Positions 12,601 through 22,064 of a DNA stretch of 22,369 nt are shown piece by piece. Below the pieces are notes generated by a model. It was not told the origin of the DNA, made no database searches, and saw only the letters and a list, made by a program, of their open reading frames with translations. Source of the DNA: Pelargonium cotyledonis. Taxonomy: Eukaryota > Streptophyta > Magnoliopsida > Geraniales > Geraniaceae. The position numbers were made by a program, and so were the translations under genes. The stretch lies in contig JAYMTA010001011.1 of the NCBI GenBank assembly GCA_036897625.1, positions 1 to 22,369 on the forward strand. The letters run 5' to 3'. The stretch's first letter is position 1; each line of letters begins with the position of its first letter.

Positions 12601-14941
12601 GGTTTCAGGTACCCACGTGTTACTGCATTATCAAATAAAAGTAAAAAAGTTGGGTAAATTAGCAAATTGAGAAGCTAGGTTGTCCAAGTAGTTGATTGAT
12701 ATTTTAAAATCCGATTATAATTTGTTTCTTATAAGCTAATACAAACACCCTTGAACTTTGAAATATTATTTGGTACAATGGAAGATATAAACTTCTGTAA
12801 CATTTCACAGATATCAGTCATTGGAATATATGTTTTCCTGTACGGACAACTATATCTGGTTCTTAGTGGGTTGCAAAAAACACTGCTTATCGAAGCAAGG
12901 CTGCAGAATATACAATCCTTGGAAACGGCTCTTGCTTCTCAGTCATTTATCCAGCTTGGTCTCCTAACAGGCTTACCAATGGTGATGGAGATAGGACTAG
13001 AAAAAGGTTTTCTCACAGCCCTCAAAGATTTTGTCCTCATGCAATTGCAGCTCGCTGCTGTCTTCTTCACTTTCTCCCTCGGAACAAAGATTCACTACTA
13101 TGGCCGAACAATTCTTCATGGAGGCGCTAAGTACAGATCAACTGGGCGGAAGGTTGTGGTGTTTCACACAAGCTTCACTGAGAACTACAGATTATATTCC
13201 CGAAGCCACTTTGTGAAAGGATTTGAAATATCGCTCTTGTTAGTTGTTTATGACTTGTTTAGGCGCTCATTCCAGAGCACTGTGGCTTATGTCTTGATAA
13301 CATATTCCATTTGGTTTATGTCTATCACTTGGTTGTTTGCTCCGTTTCTGTTTAATCCTTTGGGATTTAGTTGGGGCAAGGTTGTTGATGATTGGAAAGA
13401 TTGGAACAAGTGGATCAGGCAACAAGGTGGTATAGGAATTCAACAGGACAAAAGTTGGTATTCTTGGTGGATTGATGAGCAAGCTCATATTCATCGTTCG
13501 GGACTTGGTGCTAGGTTGATTGAAATCATTCTGTCTCTTCGATTCTTCATCTATCAGTATGGTCTGGTTTATCACCTTGACATCTCCCGGCAGAACAAAG
13601 ATTTTCTGGTTTACGTCCTTTCTTGGATCGTCATTCTTGCCGTTTTCCTCTTAGTCAAGGTAAATTCTTGCCCATTTTCCATGGAAATTGTCTTTTTACA
13701 TGACCTCTTAACTTTGTTAAATTCATTAGTTGTGGCATTTACTATTAGTCTACGCAAGATTGCTGCATGTCATTTTAAAACTAAGCTGATCTACATAAGA
13801 GTCTCTTTTCTTGTAACACTCTATGTTTCTAGAACAAGTAAACATTGCCAATGACTTCAATGTAGCGTTTAAATGAATTTTGATTGAAATCGCCATGTTT
13901 CAGATACTTGGTTATGTACTTTGAATTCAAGAACTGATATGATACAATTCCTCAAATTTGTGTCTGGAAACCTGTTTTCTGCCTCTAGCAGCCTCAACTC
14001 TTAAACATACAATGACTCCTAAACATACCAAGAAATCATGATTTATCAATAGAATCTAGACATTCTTGGACAAATTATTCTAGAAAGTGTACTATGTTAT
14101 AGTTAGTAACTAGCCAAGTTCCTCGTTGAAACACTTAGTACAGTATCTCGGCATTACGTTTATTTTCTGTCACTAGTTGGATTATATATTGCGCTATGAG
14201 CCACAATGGTGCATAATCTGCAACTGATCTTGACGTGATATGCAGGCAGTGAACATGGGAAGGCGACAGTTCAGTAATAACTATCACTTCGCATTCAGGC
14301 TATTCAAAGCGTTTCTTTTCTTGGGCGTCTTATCTACCATCATTTCACTTTCCGTCATCTGCGAGCTATCGTTGAAGGATTTAATCGTATGCATTCTTGC
14401 ATTTCTGCCCACTGGTTGGGGCTTGATATTGGTAAGTTCAATCAAAACAACTCTCTTCTTTCATTAGAAAAACAGGCAGCCCAGTACACGAGACACCTGC
14501 CATTATAGGTAGGGCTGGCAATTGGTGCTTGTGTGCCATGTCCGTTTTGTGTTGAAGGTTGGTTATGTGCTGTATAGGCCAACACTAACACGACAGGTTT
14601 AGCTCAGATTTGACTTTTGGCACTACACGGCCTAACACATTAACTTTGTTATTTCATTATCAGATAATTTTTTCTTGGTTTCTTGAAGACTGATACTGAG
14701 GTTTCTTCAGGTTGCTCAAGCTGTGAGGCCAAAGATAGAAGAGACAGGATTGTGGGACTTCACTAGGGTTCTTGCCAAAGCCTATGACTATGGAATGGGT
14801 GTTTTTCTATTTGCACCAATAGCTATTTTGGCTTGGCTGCCTATTATATCAGACTTCCAAACTCGTTTCCTCTTCAATGAAGCCTTCAACAGAAGACTGC
14901 AAATCCAACCAATTCTTGCAGGAAAGAAGCAGCACAAATAA
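635..14941 (+). CDS. CALS5: Callose synthase (1,3-beta-glucan synthase, GT48), CalS5/GSL2-like
   Basis: A plasma-membrane enzyme that polymerises UDP-glucose into 1,3-beta-glucan. I join 41 coding exons into one frame of 5886 nt (1961 aa plus stop); the family is usually about 1750-1950 aa. Start ATG 635 has A at -3; the stop is TAA 14939-14941. Family blocks seen include [108 protein letters not shown] and [12 protein letters not shown]. Blocks such as [11 protein letters not shown] and the C-terminal ILAGKKQHK resemble remembered CalS5 (GSL2, pollen callose wall) more than CalS6/7, but other parts are mixed, so a CalS5-like paralogue is possible. Family assignment is near certain; the CalS5 label is an inference. 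The downstream neighbour is convergent and unrelated in function. Confidence 0.95.
706..723 (+). repeat. (CAG)6 microsatellite in exon 1, encoding a Ser run
   Basis: Six perfect CAG units, read in frame as AGC, give five consecutive serines; with the nearby AGT/AGC codons the segment reads [11 protein letters not shown]. It lies in the variable N-terminus before the conserved part of the protein, so length changes would probably be tolerated. Confidence 0.95.
845..1225 (+). repeat. Degenerate tandem array spanning the exon 1/intron 1 boundary
   Basis: About 3.2 units of 109-115 bp. Unit 1 (about 845-972) includes the last coding bases of exon 1, the used donor at 888 and the start of intron 1. 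Unit 2 (about 973-1088) repeats the CACCTTTGTGAGTAG donor region with a possible GT at 1003, exactly 115 bp downstream of the real one. Unit 3 (about 1089-1198) begins with a near copy of the exon sequence around 847-867 but lacks the donor. A partial fourth unit follows to about 1225. The phrases TTGGCCTATTGGGTTTGATT and GATTATTTG mark the units. Confidence 0.85.
3546..3835 (+). mobile_element. Fossil TRIM-like LTR element in callose synthase intron 7
   Basis: A small element of about 290 bp without coding capacity. The parts visible are a left terminal repeat (about 3546-3613), a primer-binding-site-like TGGTATCAAAGCC at 3614-3626 (close to the initiator tRNA-Met type), a short internal region and a right terminal repeat starting TGTTAGAG at 3764. 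The two ends are similar but clearly diverged, and it resembles the copy in intron 28, so it appears old and decayed. Orientation is that of the gene. The class (TRIM) is inferred from size and layout. Confidence 0.65.
5184..7052 (+). other. Callose synthase exons 13-20: first transmembrane cluster
   Basis: Coding exons: 5184-5324, 5408-5525, 5617-5945, 6215-6267, 6370-6430, 6602-6683, 6777-6826 and 6966-7052, encoding residues 490-796. The segment starts with the family block [17 protein letters not shown] and contains several hydrophobic spans, consistent with the first group of membrane helices (about 528-790). Other conserved blocks are [20 protein letters not shown] and YFMDTQIWY. Intron 14 has two possible acceptors 28 nt apart (TTGCAG ending at 5588 and at 5616); only the second keeps the frame. 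Exons here are short (50-140 nt) except exon 15 (329 nt). Confidence 0.9.
7281..7558. mobile_element. hAT-like foldback MITE in callose synthase intron 21
   Basis: A 278-bp insertion flanked by identical 8-bp ACTAGAAT duplications (7273-7280 and 7559-7566), the length expected for hAT elements. Its ends are inverted repeats: AAGACTGGGCATCA at the left and the complement of TGATGCCCAGTTCT at the right. The inverted similarity continues inward (GGACCGGACCGATAAGG against CCTTATCGGTCTGGTC), so most of the element can fold into a hairpin. There is no transposase; it would need an enzyme encoded elsewhere. Confidence 0.85.
9288..9525 (+). mobile_element. Fossil TRIM-like LTR element in callose synthase intron 28
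   Basis: Second member of the family seen in intron 7. It has a left terminal repeat at about 9288-9360, the same TGGTATCAAAGCC primer-site-like motif at 9361-9373, a short internal region (about 90 bp) sharing CACGTGCAAAGC with the other copy, and a right terminal repeat starting TGTTAGAG at 9464. No coding capacity. Terminal repeats are diverged, which suggests an old insertion. Same orientation as the gene. Confidence 0.65.
10456..10486. repeat. (TA)n microsatellite in callose synthase intron 32
   Basis: A TA dinucleotide run grading into TATG repeats, filling about a third of a 104-nt intron (10437-10540). Confidence 0.9.
11346..11429. mobile_element. MITE-like short foldback in callose synthase intron 36
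   Basis: Starts GGTAGCGTCTGGATT after TTA and ends near GAACGTACC. The left half matches, in the same reading sense, the complement of the right end of the element at 18791-18946 (GGTAGTGTTCGGAT, then GAATGAGAATCAAGA against GAATAGGAATCAAGA). It is shorter (84 bp), so it is probably an internally deleted member. The terminal motif and TTA/TAA flank hint at PIF/Harbinger-type elements, but that class is tentative. Confidence 0.5.
12106..12810 (+). other. Callose synthase intron 38: repeat-derived filler
   Basis: A 705-nt intron. At about 12548-12620 it has TGTGGCAATTCAGGTTGAAC followed by CCCGAATCC and GGTACCC, resembling the ends of hAT-type elements, with no matching second end seen. The part at about 12220-12540 has, on the - strand, a TATA-like CTATAAATA and a texture like an LTR, but I could not delimit any element. 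Any such element is an unresolved fragment. No protein domain was recognised. Confidence 0.35.
12811..14941 (+). other. Callose synthase exons 39-41: C-terminal transmembrane cluster
   Basis: Coding exons: 12811-13659 (849 nt, by far the longest), 14246-14431 and 14711-14941, encoding residues 1541-1961. They contain many hydrophobic spans and the conserved blocks [42 protein letters not shown] and [18 protein letters not shown]. The C-terminus is short and basic (AGKKQHK), similar to remembered CalS5. Intron 39 (13660-14245) holds nothing I recognise. Intron 40 (14432-14710) contains a hAT-like end. Confidence 0.92.
14510..14645. mobile_element. hAT-like transposon fragment in callose synthase intron 40
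   Basis: Begins TAGGGCTGGCAATT at 14510-14523, a typical start of Ac/Ds-type non-autonomous plant elements, and is followed by GTG/CAC-rich sequence with AACACGACAGG-like motifs common in that group. The mirror end is not evident before the exon 41 acceptor, so it seems truncated. The class rests on the terminal motif alone. Confidence 0.4.
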
Positions 14942-15106
14942 TAGAGCGGCTACAGGTCAGTGCACGAGACTTTCACCATTGTGGAGTACAGTGAGAATAA
15001 AAAAGAGAAGTACAATTGATTATTTTTTGGGAGATGATTAATTTGCTTTGACAGATATGTGTTTATTACATATTGTACATACCAGTGATATGATTTACAA
15101 TACAGA

Positions 15107-15112
15107 AATAAA
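15107..15112 (+). terminator. Candidate polyadenylation signal AATAAA for callose synthase
   Basis: AATAAA lies 166 nt after the stop codon; another copy at 14996-15001 is 55 nt after it. Either or both could be used. Plant signals are loosely defined, so this is a candidate only. Confidence 0.45.
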
Positions 15113-15132
15113 AGTTTAAAAGTGATTCTTAG

Positions 15133-15165
15133 CATTCTCATTCTTGTTCCAATTCTTGATTCTCG
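15133..15165. repeat. Short MITE-derived repeat between the convergent genes
   Basis: The stretch TGTTCCAATTCTTGATTCTC at 15145-15164, with CATTCTCATTC before it, matches 18894-18913 inside the MITE at 18791-18946. Only this end portion is found, so it is a fragment of the same repeat family. Confidence 0.65.
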
Positions 15166-15456
15166 CTCAAAGTTACGACAATGGCCATAACGATGTTTTG
15201 ATCAACACAATTTAGACAATACATATGAGGATACACAATACAATCCATAAACTGATCTTACTCGATCACAAGCACAAGGTGTTGTCTTGAAAACTGCACA
15301 TTTTTGCTGACAATCTCAGGTACTAGAGTTTCATATACAAAAATGTAACATCTCAAGCAATATGTAACAAGATTCAAGAAACCTGGTGCAGAAGTTTTTG
15401 TTCAAGTTTAAAATGTACAAAACCAACTTTTCAAGAGAAAATGAGAAGAAAAAAGT

Positions 15457-18400
15457 CTAAGCAAAACTTGTATGTTTCATGTCTACATTCTCATGTTTTG
15501 GAGACTCCACAACCAAACCATCATTGTACCTGTTTGAAGTTTTCGCCATGTCGCTATCTTTCATCTCCAAGCTATCAGGATTCGTATTTGGCACCGATTC
15601 TCCCAACTCATTGTGCAATGCCGGATTGCTTAAACCACCTTGGGAGTCAACACTCGACCTGGGATTTGAAGCAACCGAAATCCTTTCAACACCAGGTGTC
15701 AAAGACGGATCGTCATCAGAAGTGTCAGATTCTGCATAAATATCTCGTTCGGTAGTCGCGGATGAACCACTTTTTTTCGACCCTTTCCTCGAAAATACAT
15801 GCTTTAGGGTGCGAGCAGATTTTCCAGCTTGTTTTAACACACTCTTTGCCATATCTTTTACATGCCCCTTGCTAGGGCTTTCTGAACCGCTACCTTCAGA
15901 ACTCGCAACCTTCCCAGAAGCAGGCGCTGAAAGGCTGTCATCAGCAACAAACTTCACACCAATGTCCTTTGTGTTGACCGCTCTAAGGTTAGGCCGTGGA
16001 GACAGCATATCATCTGCAAGGCTACCGGAATGATCATCCAATTTCGGACTTCTGTGAAATACCGAACTTATCTTCTGTAACCCCCTCCTAACTGATATCA
16101 TTGGACGTTTACCACCCTCTTCCAAGCTCTCGTCAGCGCTGCTACTCTCATTGTCAAAGGATCCCGGAGCTGCTGATTTGGTGCTATTTATGGAATTATT
16201 GGACTCCCCACGGATTTGGTTATCAAGACGCCTACTCTTTCCTTTTCTAGGCTCCCAAGTTTGTGAAACTTCACTCCCCGGCTGCTGTACCCATATTCCA
16301 GTCTCTTGCTGCCCTTCGACGTTAATTGGTTCGAAAAAATCTGCCACTTTTGGAGACTTATCCGTTGATGCAGATGAGAAGGAACCTTTATTTAAGTTCT
16401 CACTTGCATAGGCATTTCTCTTATCCTCTTGGTTCATCGCTTCCTCGCCATCTGGATACTCCTCCTCTTCGTCTTCCTCTGGCGACACATGCATTTTTCC
16501 GATGTCTTCAAGTACTGTTATAGCAAGCCGCAACCTCCCGGTTTTGATGTTCTGAAGAGGCAACCACATGTTATGTCTCTGGCCATCTCTGAGGTCACTG
16601 ATGTTCACAGAACAGTTTCTGTGAAAAAACATAGGATAAGTCAGTTCGTCACTACGGGAAGCTGAAGGTGACAAATTTTATTAAAGAACTGCAATGAAGT
16701 CTTGGAAACAAACCCGAGTGTGTCGTCGACAAAATGGTCTTTGTCACGAACTTCAATTGCTAGGACATTTGGCGAGTCCCAAGAACAAATGGGGATCTTG
16801 AATTCTTCTTGCCATTTTGGAGAAAGTGTTTTCTTTTGTGTTTTCGTCCTGAATCTGTAAGGGCCCAGTTGGCCCTTTACGTATGGGTCAGAAAATCCTG
16901 AAAAGTAGCCACGACTAATAATGTAAGCCGGAAACAAATAAAATGGAAAAGAAAATTAAAAAGTAACAGCAAATCAACCATTTAGATCGGCTGGTTTCAT
17001 GTCAGATCCTTCAATGACTTCTACTTTGACAAAAGCCACAGGTACCTTCTCATCCACAGAGAACCATCTTTCTGCAAATTCAACAACGCATAGCTAATGA
17101 TATGACAAAATTTGTGCAATATATGTACAAGAAATACACTACACTTCTGATCTGAATCCAAGCCCTGATATATTTTTTTATGGAACGTATATTACCTGAC
17201 TGTGGTGAAACAAACTTTTCCAAATCGACAACCATCATATTTGGCTGCAGAGAAAGTGATAGTGAAATATGAGTGGCCCAATAAAATCGGTAATAGAGCA
17301 TGTAAGTCAACTTGAATGAGTATTAGAGTTCAAAGAGTTTAACCTCAACCAGCGTCTGCTCAAATGCAATTGATAGAAAATTATCCTATCAAAGAGAAAT
17401 GTGAACAATTCATTAGAGAGAGAGGGGGGATAAATGCATTCGGCAAATAAAATGTAATCAACTTACTAGCCATCCGGCAATCCCTGGAAGTTCAGTAACA
17501 TCAAGCCCATGATTAAAAAGAGGTTTTACAGTCATCTGAAGATATGGAGGCTCGACAAAGCATAGACGCAAACGACCAAGGAAAGGCCAGTAGCGGAGGA
17601 ATTTCACTCCAATCAAAACCTACAAAAGAAAGACGAGAAATTAATGGAGAACTGATTTAAGCAACCATTCACAGAACAAATCCATCTTATTGGGGGGTAG
17701 ACCAAGCTTCCTGATTCTAGTTATGCGAAGGAGTTCCTTAAAAAGAGGCCTTGAACTAAAGCAATGGGTGGAGGCAAAACAAGAATGATTCTTCGAAAGT
17801 GCAGTTTAAGTAACAAACTGATCACCATCAAATGTGTTCACATCCTCTAAAACATTATTCATATTCTCAACATTTAACTATTTCTATAATTCTTCAGCTG
17901 CTACCCGATTTTCTTCATGAATTCAACAAACTTTGATGGACAAAGAAGCCATAATCAATGGGTGTCAATAGGCTAATACCGTATTAAAAAATACTCAAAG
18001 AATATAAACCAATATCACCTTCACATCTCAATTGGAGTGCACAAACAGTGGAAAAATAGTTCTTCAAGTAACAATAGTAAAAGCACCATATTACTCAATG
18101 CAATGCATTCTTTTTCATGTATTACTAAAAGTGGTTGGTGGACGAAGATAAATTCCTATTACTAAATGAGAACTAATTGCAACATAAATTATTAATTCTA
18201 TTGCTGGTTTTTAACTTTTTTCAATATCACGTCCCACACTTCATTCAATAAAACACACATACCTTGCCTTCAATATGCAAGCCCGTCATATGCAACTTTG
18301 TCCACATTCCAAATCCTAATCTTTTTCGTAGTTTCACAGCAAGTATTGCACTCATATCATCGGCAGTGAGAAAATTCATACCCAACTCCATAACCTGCAT

Positions 18401-20095
18401 TTATTGCATCATAAGCCTCTTTTTCGCAACAAAGCACACATATTTTAAGAATAAAGTTTACACAGGAAACTAGGAAAGAAATCCAAGGATATAGAAATAC
18501 ATACCAGATGGTCATCATCATTAGAATCACGAAGAACCCTCATGTCTGTGAACATTGGAGGATTTCTTCCCAAATACAAGGACTGAACCACGGCTTTCTT
18601 CTGCATATATACCAGAAATCATGAGTAACTGACATAATAAATCACAACATAACAGCAAACAGCAACAAGTGGAAAATATTTAACGATCCGATGAGGGGAC
18701 TCCCAATGAAATAAAAGAAGAAAAAAAACATTTTGATCAGCAATATATATATACAGGCTTGCAAAGCTTCCAATTAAGAAAAACACTAAAGGTGGCAGTT
18801 GGATTAGAAAATTAGGAATGGGAAAGGGAATCGGAGCCATTCTCATGACCGAAAAATACTGATCCAAATATGAGCAATGAAAACCTCATTCCTGTTCCAA
18901 TTCTTGATTCTCATTCTCGAACAAAATTTCTTATCCGAACACTACCTAAAGATTCCATTAAAGTAGATACAATCAAGAGAGAAATTCCGACAACTCAAGA
19001 GAAGGGAACAAAGTAAAATGCCTAAGACAAGCGGAAAATCATGCTTATGTTTACCATATAGAGAACATTGCAAACAGGTAACTGAAAATCACGTTTACAA
19101 AACAAAAATCAAGCTTACAAAAACCTATCAGTTGCCATACAAATGTTGCATAAAATATATGGTACCCCTTTATGGTTATTAGTACTACAATCCAGATACA
19201 ATCAAATAAGAAATTTCAAACAGAAAGCACATTAAAGTAAGTAACCAAATAATAAAACAAAAGCATAATGGAACAATTAAATATAAACAACTCAAAAGGA
19301 TGATTCATACAGCAGTCCATGGTTTATACTTGTCCAAAAACCAGGGTATAATAGGGAGGAGAATCCTCTGTGAAGCAATTTGTTCCATACAGATGGGCCA
19401 CATCTTTTCAACGGCATAGTTCAACCAACGTACCGATTCAGAATCACAAAGCACCTTAAGAAAATAAAAGGGAACATAACATTAGATCTTAAACTATTCA
19501 GAAATGAATTCAAAACTCTTTATACCATAAACACGGAATATACCAATAAAAAACAGCTCAAAGAACAAATTCTCTCAAATTTATGCCAAAATACCTTATC
19601 CGGCCAGGATATCTAAGAGCATTAAAAGAAATCGATAGGTTCAAAGTTCAAATTCCTTCTACTTTTCCTAATTTCTATGAATCTCAAATCAAAATATGCA
19701 CTGAAAGTGATAGTTTAGAGACTTCACCAAAAAGTATCATGATCACAAATGAAACCAAAGAGGATCTAAACTTTACCTTTCTCTGATTGGCTTGTTTTCT
19801 TTCCTCAAACTGCAATTTCTTCCTCAATCTCATAGCATACCTCTCATGAACCTTTTGAAGATCAAATCAAAAACAAAGAAACAGGTAAACAACTATACAG
19901 ACCAAACCCACATCTCATTTGAACACAAAATTGAATCTTTTACCAATTGAAGAGATAAGAAACTCATACCAGATACAGATAGACCAGAGAAATGAAGTAA
20001 GAAATTGGGTGGCAGTAATTAAAGGAATTGAGACACCAAATCACCAGCAGCACAATAACTACATGGTGTATCATTGAAACCTCTGTGATATCCAT
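15457..20095 (-). CDS. NTMC2T6: SMP and C2 domain membrane protein, NTMC2 type 6 (At1g53590-like)
   Basis: Eleven coding exons (high to low): 20095-19970, 19851-19777, 19454-19311, 18600-18505, 18394-18263, 17619-17467, 17385-17344, 17244-17196, 17071-16979, 16897-16714 and 16618-15457. They join to 2256 nt, 751 aa plus TAG stop (15459-15457), about the length I recall for At1g53590. Residues 9-42 are hydrophobic with a polar break (membrane anchor), 68-256 an SMP lipid-binding domain, 282-403 a C2 domain, and 404-751 an acidic Ser-rich, probably disordered tail. The SMP family forms lipid-carrying tubular modules at membrane contact sites; that role here is inferred from family. The start ATG has G at -3 and G at +4 and aligns with the family N-terminus. 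The gene is convergent with callose synthase. No defect was seen. Confidence 0.95.
16500..17244 (-). other. NTMC2-type C2 domain with full set of acidic calcium ligands
   Basis: Residues about 282-403, from exons 8-11. Loop 1 has D301 and D307 (ADLNGFSDPYVKG), six residues apart as in calcium-binding C2 domains. Loop 3 has D355, D357 and D361/D362 (RDKDHFVDDTLG). All positions expected to bind calcium are acidic, so calcium-dependent membrane binding is a reasonable inference; it is not shown by sequence alone. Confidence 0.8.
17344..20095 (-). other. NTMC2-type exons 1-7: membrane anchor and SMP domain
   Basis: Residues 1-256. Two hydrophobic stretches (about 10-25 and 31-42) form the anchor. 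A basic Lys/Arg/Glu-rich linker in exon 2 (43-67) leads into the SMP domain, with family blocks SESVRWLNYAVEKMWP, LELGMNFLTADDMSAIL, LGFGMWTKLHMTG, FLRYWPFLGRLRLCFVEPPY and LPGIAGWLDNFLSIAFEQTL split over exons 3-7. Intron 2 (19455-19776) shows nothing recognisable. Intron 3 (18601-19310) contains a MITE. Intron 5 (17620-18262) shows nothing recognisable. Confidence 0.9.
18791..18946. mobile_element. MITE in intron 3 of the NTMC2-type gene
   Basis: A 156-bp element with imperfect terminal inverted repeats: GGTGGCAGTTGGATTAGAAA at the left and the complement GGTAGTGTTCGGATAAGAAA at the right. It is flanked by TAAA on both sides (18787-18790, 18947-18950). It shares its right end with 11346-11429 and 15133-15165. 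No coding capacity. PIF/Harbinger-like is a guess from the terminal motif and TAA-like target. Confidence 0.65.
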
Positions 20096-20480
20096 TCCTA
20101 TCTTCTCAATCCTCACAGTCCCAAAAGTACCAACCTTTTTTTCTCAGAGCTCAACAAAAGTCAAAACCCACATCACAACGACTAATCCAAAACAAAACCC
20201 AGAACTTGGAATCAATACCCACAGCTGTCACAATCCTTTGAGACCCAAAGACACAAACTTTCTCCAAATGAAACCAAAACCCATGAGATCAAAACATAAA
20301 CCCAGAAAAACCCAGATGTAAAAACTGACTGAAACCGGAAAATGAGAAGAGAAATCAATGCGAAATGAGGTCTCGGAGCAGTTTTATCTTCTTCTTGGGT
20401 TCAGTTCGGAGTTGGTGATTTAACTGACAAAAAGTGGAGCGATTTGCTTTTTGGGTTTTCCGATGAAGAAGAAACGGTGG
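20096..20480 (-). promoter_or_regulatory. 5' leader of the NTMC2-type gene with short upstream ORFs
   Basis: If the transcript is unspliced here, three upstream ATGs precede the main start: a two-codon ORF near 20298, an 18-codon ORF at 20284-20228 and a 9-codon ORF at 20173-20144. All end before the main ATG. Alternatively part of this leader may be a 5' UTR intron; I could not choose a donor and acceptor with confidence. Confidence 0.45.
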
Positions 20481-20586
20481 CGTACTAAGTAAGTAACCGG
20501 CGGAGACGAAGAGAATCGGACGGGAACGCGAAGCGAAAAGTAGAGTTCTTTTGGAGGCTCGTTCTGTTTGACTGTCTGTTCTGTGC

Positions 20587-20623
20587 CACGTGTCGCTGAA
20601 GTGTCCGATACGTGTACGCGTGG
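20587..20623 (-). promoter_or_regulatory. G-box/ABRE-like cluster upstream of the NTMC2-type gene
   Basis: CACGTG at 20587-20592 (within GCCACGTGTC), ACGTG at 20610-20614 and ACGCGTG at 20616-20622 lie within 37 bp, about 500 bp above the start codon. G-box/ABRE elements plus an ACGCGTG coupling-type element are known from abscisic acid- and stress-responsive promoters. Function here is inferred from motif content only. Confidence 0.5.
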
Positions 20624-21205
20624 ATAAAAGACATTTTCTTGCTAAGCTCCCACCAAAAATAAATAATAAATCTAATTTTAAAAATATCAAAATATTCTTG
20701 TATAATTTTACCTTTAATAAATTTCACATCATTCATACACAATTTAATTAGCATTATAAAGCACGTCAATATCTTAAATCTCGTTGAATAATATTCAGAG
20801 GTAGAAAGAAAATTATAATAAAAATGATAAATTATGTAGTCGTCGTATATTTTAAAACTAATTTATTGATTCACAAGAATAAAAAATCTCAACTCCAATA
20901 TCTCTAAAAGAAAAATAAAAATAGAACGCACTTGAAAAGATGCAGTAATTGTGATTGGATAAATTGGTTGATTCCTAATTTTTAATGAATCATCCTTATC
21001 ACATTCACATAATTATTATTTTTTTTTAAGAAGTATCATGAATCTCAGCCAATATTAATGGGTTGAAATTCTCGGTTAAAAGAGAAATAAAATTAATTCA
21101 GACAAAACGCTTCGCACCTAAAAATTCATTAAGGTGAGTATGAGTGTAAATAGCTAACATGACATCACATAATTAGCCGTGATTTATTGGTTAAATGTCT
21201 CGACC

Positions 21206-21385
21206 TTTTTTTTTTGTCTAAACCATGAGGTTCTTGAGCGGGGCCGCAAACTCGTGATTGACACCTTTAAGCCGTTCTAATACACTCAGACTAATCCTCA
21301 TTCGAGCCGGGTAGGAGCACAAAGACGGCAAATCTCTTCCTATCAAGTTTTAACGCAGCTACATTTTTTGAGACTCGAACTCGGA
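21206..21385 (-). mobile_element. Probable 5'-truncated tRNA-derived SINE
   Basis: Read on the - strand, it has a pol III B-box-like GAGTTCGAGTCTC (complement at 21370-21382), then a unique body with TTTGCCGTCTTTGTGCTCC and CGGCTCGAATGAGGATTAGT, phrases common in plant SINEs, and ends in an A10 tail (T run at 21206-21215). The A box expected some 35-50 bp before the B box is not recognisable, so the head is decayed or missing. Confidence 0.5.
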
Positions 21386-22064
21386 TATTCATTTTATGTT
21401 TAGAAAATTATGTATTTGTTTTAAGTAAACAACATGCAAATATTATAACCAAGTCATGGCTACTTGCAACTAATTTGTAATTGGTACCTATTTGTTGTCT
21501 CTATCCATGCATGTTCCAAAATAGATTGGAGACTTTCAATGTGTGGACCTCCCTATTTGTATTGGCTCACTTATTTGACCAAGATTATAGTTTTTATATA
21601 ATTGTCAAAAGTATAGGTTAAATTATTTATAATATTCAAATCCATGCTTTCTATGAAAGGTTTGATTTGTTGGACTTTGAACTATTCACCATTTGGTGTC
21701 GGCATAGATTTTAAAAGTTTTATTAATTTTCTTAATATTAACTAATTTGTGTGTTTCTTATTAAACTTACGTGTCAATATAAATTAAGAAAAATGATAGA
21801 CCTATGGGCACATTATTTTTTATTTACGATTTTATACACAACTATCCGTAAAATGTTCATGTAACCTCGTACACATAAATATATGCAGTTTCACAAATAA
21901 TGTTTATAAATATTTGAAAGTCTACTATTACGCTACGCACTAATTGAGATTTTCGATTTTATCTTTCTTGAGGTCAAAAGTTTCGCTTTTAAAGACATGA
22001 CCTATTTTTTGTTCCTCGATCCCAAATGGTGATATATAATTGCACGTTATTGTATTTAATTATA

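Larger units (their letters stand above)
14942..15456. other. Convergent intergenic region with both 3' UTRs
   Basis: The 515 bp between the callose synthase stop and the NTMC2-type stop. On the + strand AATAAA occurs at 14996-15001 and 15107-15112, good candidates for callose synthase polyadenylation. On the - strand the complement of AATAAA (TTTATT) occurs at 15062-15067, beyond the + strand signals, so the two transcripts could overlap at their 3' ends. No ORF with recognisable content is present. Confidence 0.7.

Noticed and set aside
635-14941. Idea that the many short open frames mean a broken callose synthase pseudogene
   Set aside because: Each break coincides with a GT-AG intron, and all 41 coding exons join in one frame with every conserved block present.
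15441-16665. Several + strand open frames over the last NTMC2-type exon
   Set aside because: Shadows of the long - strand exon, whose translation matches the family closely.
19380-19786. Two + strand open frames over intron 2 and exon 3 of the NTMC2-type gene
   Set aside because: They run antisense to exon 3 and through an AT-rich intron; no conserved content.
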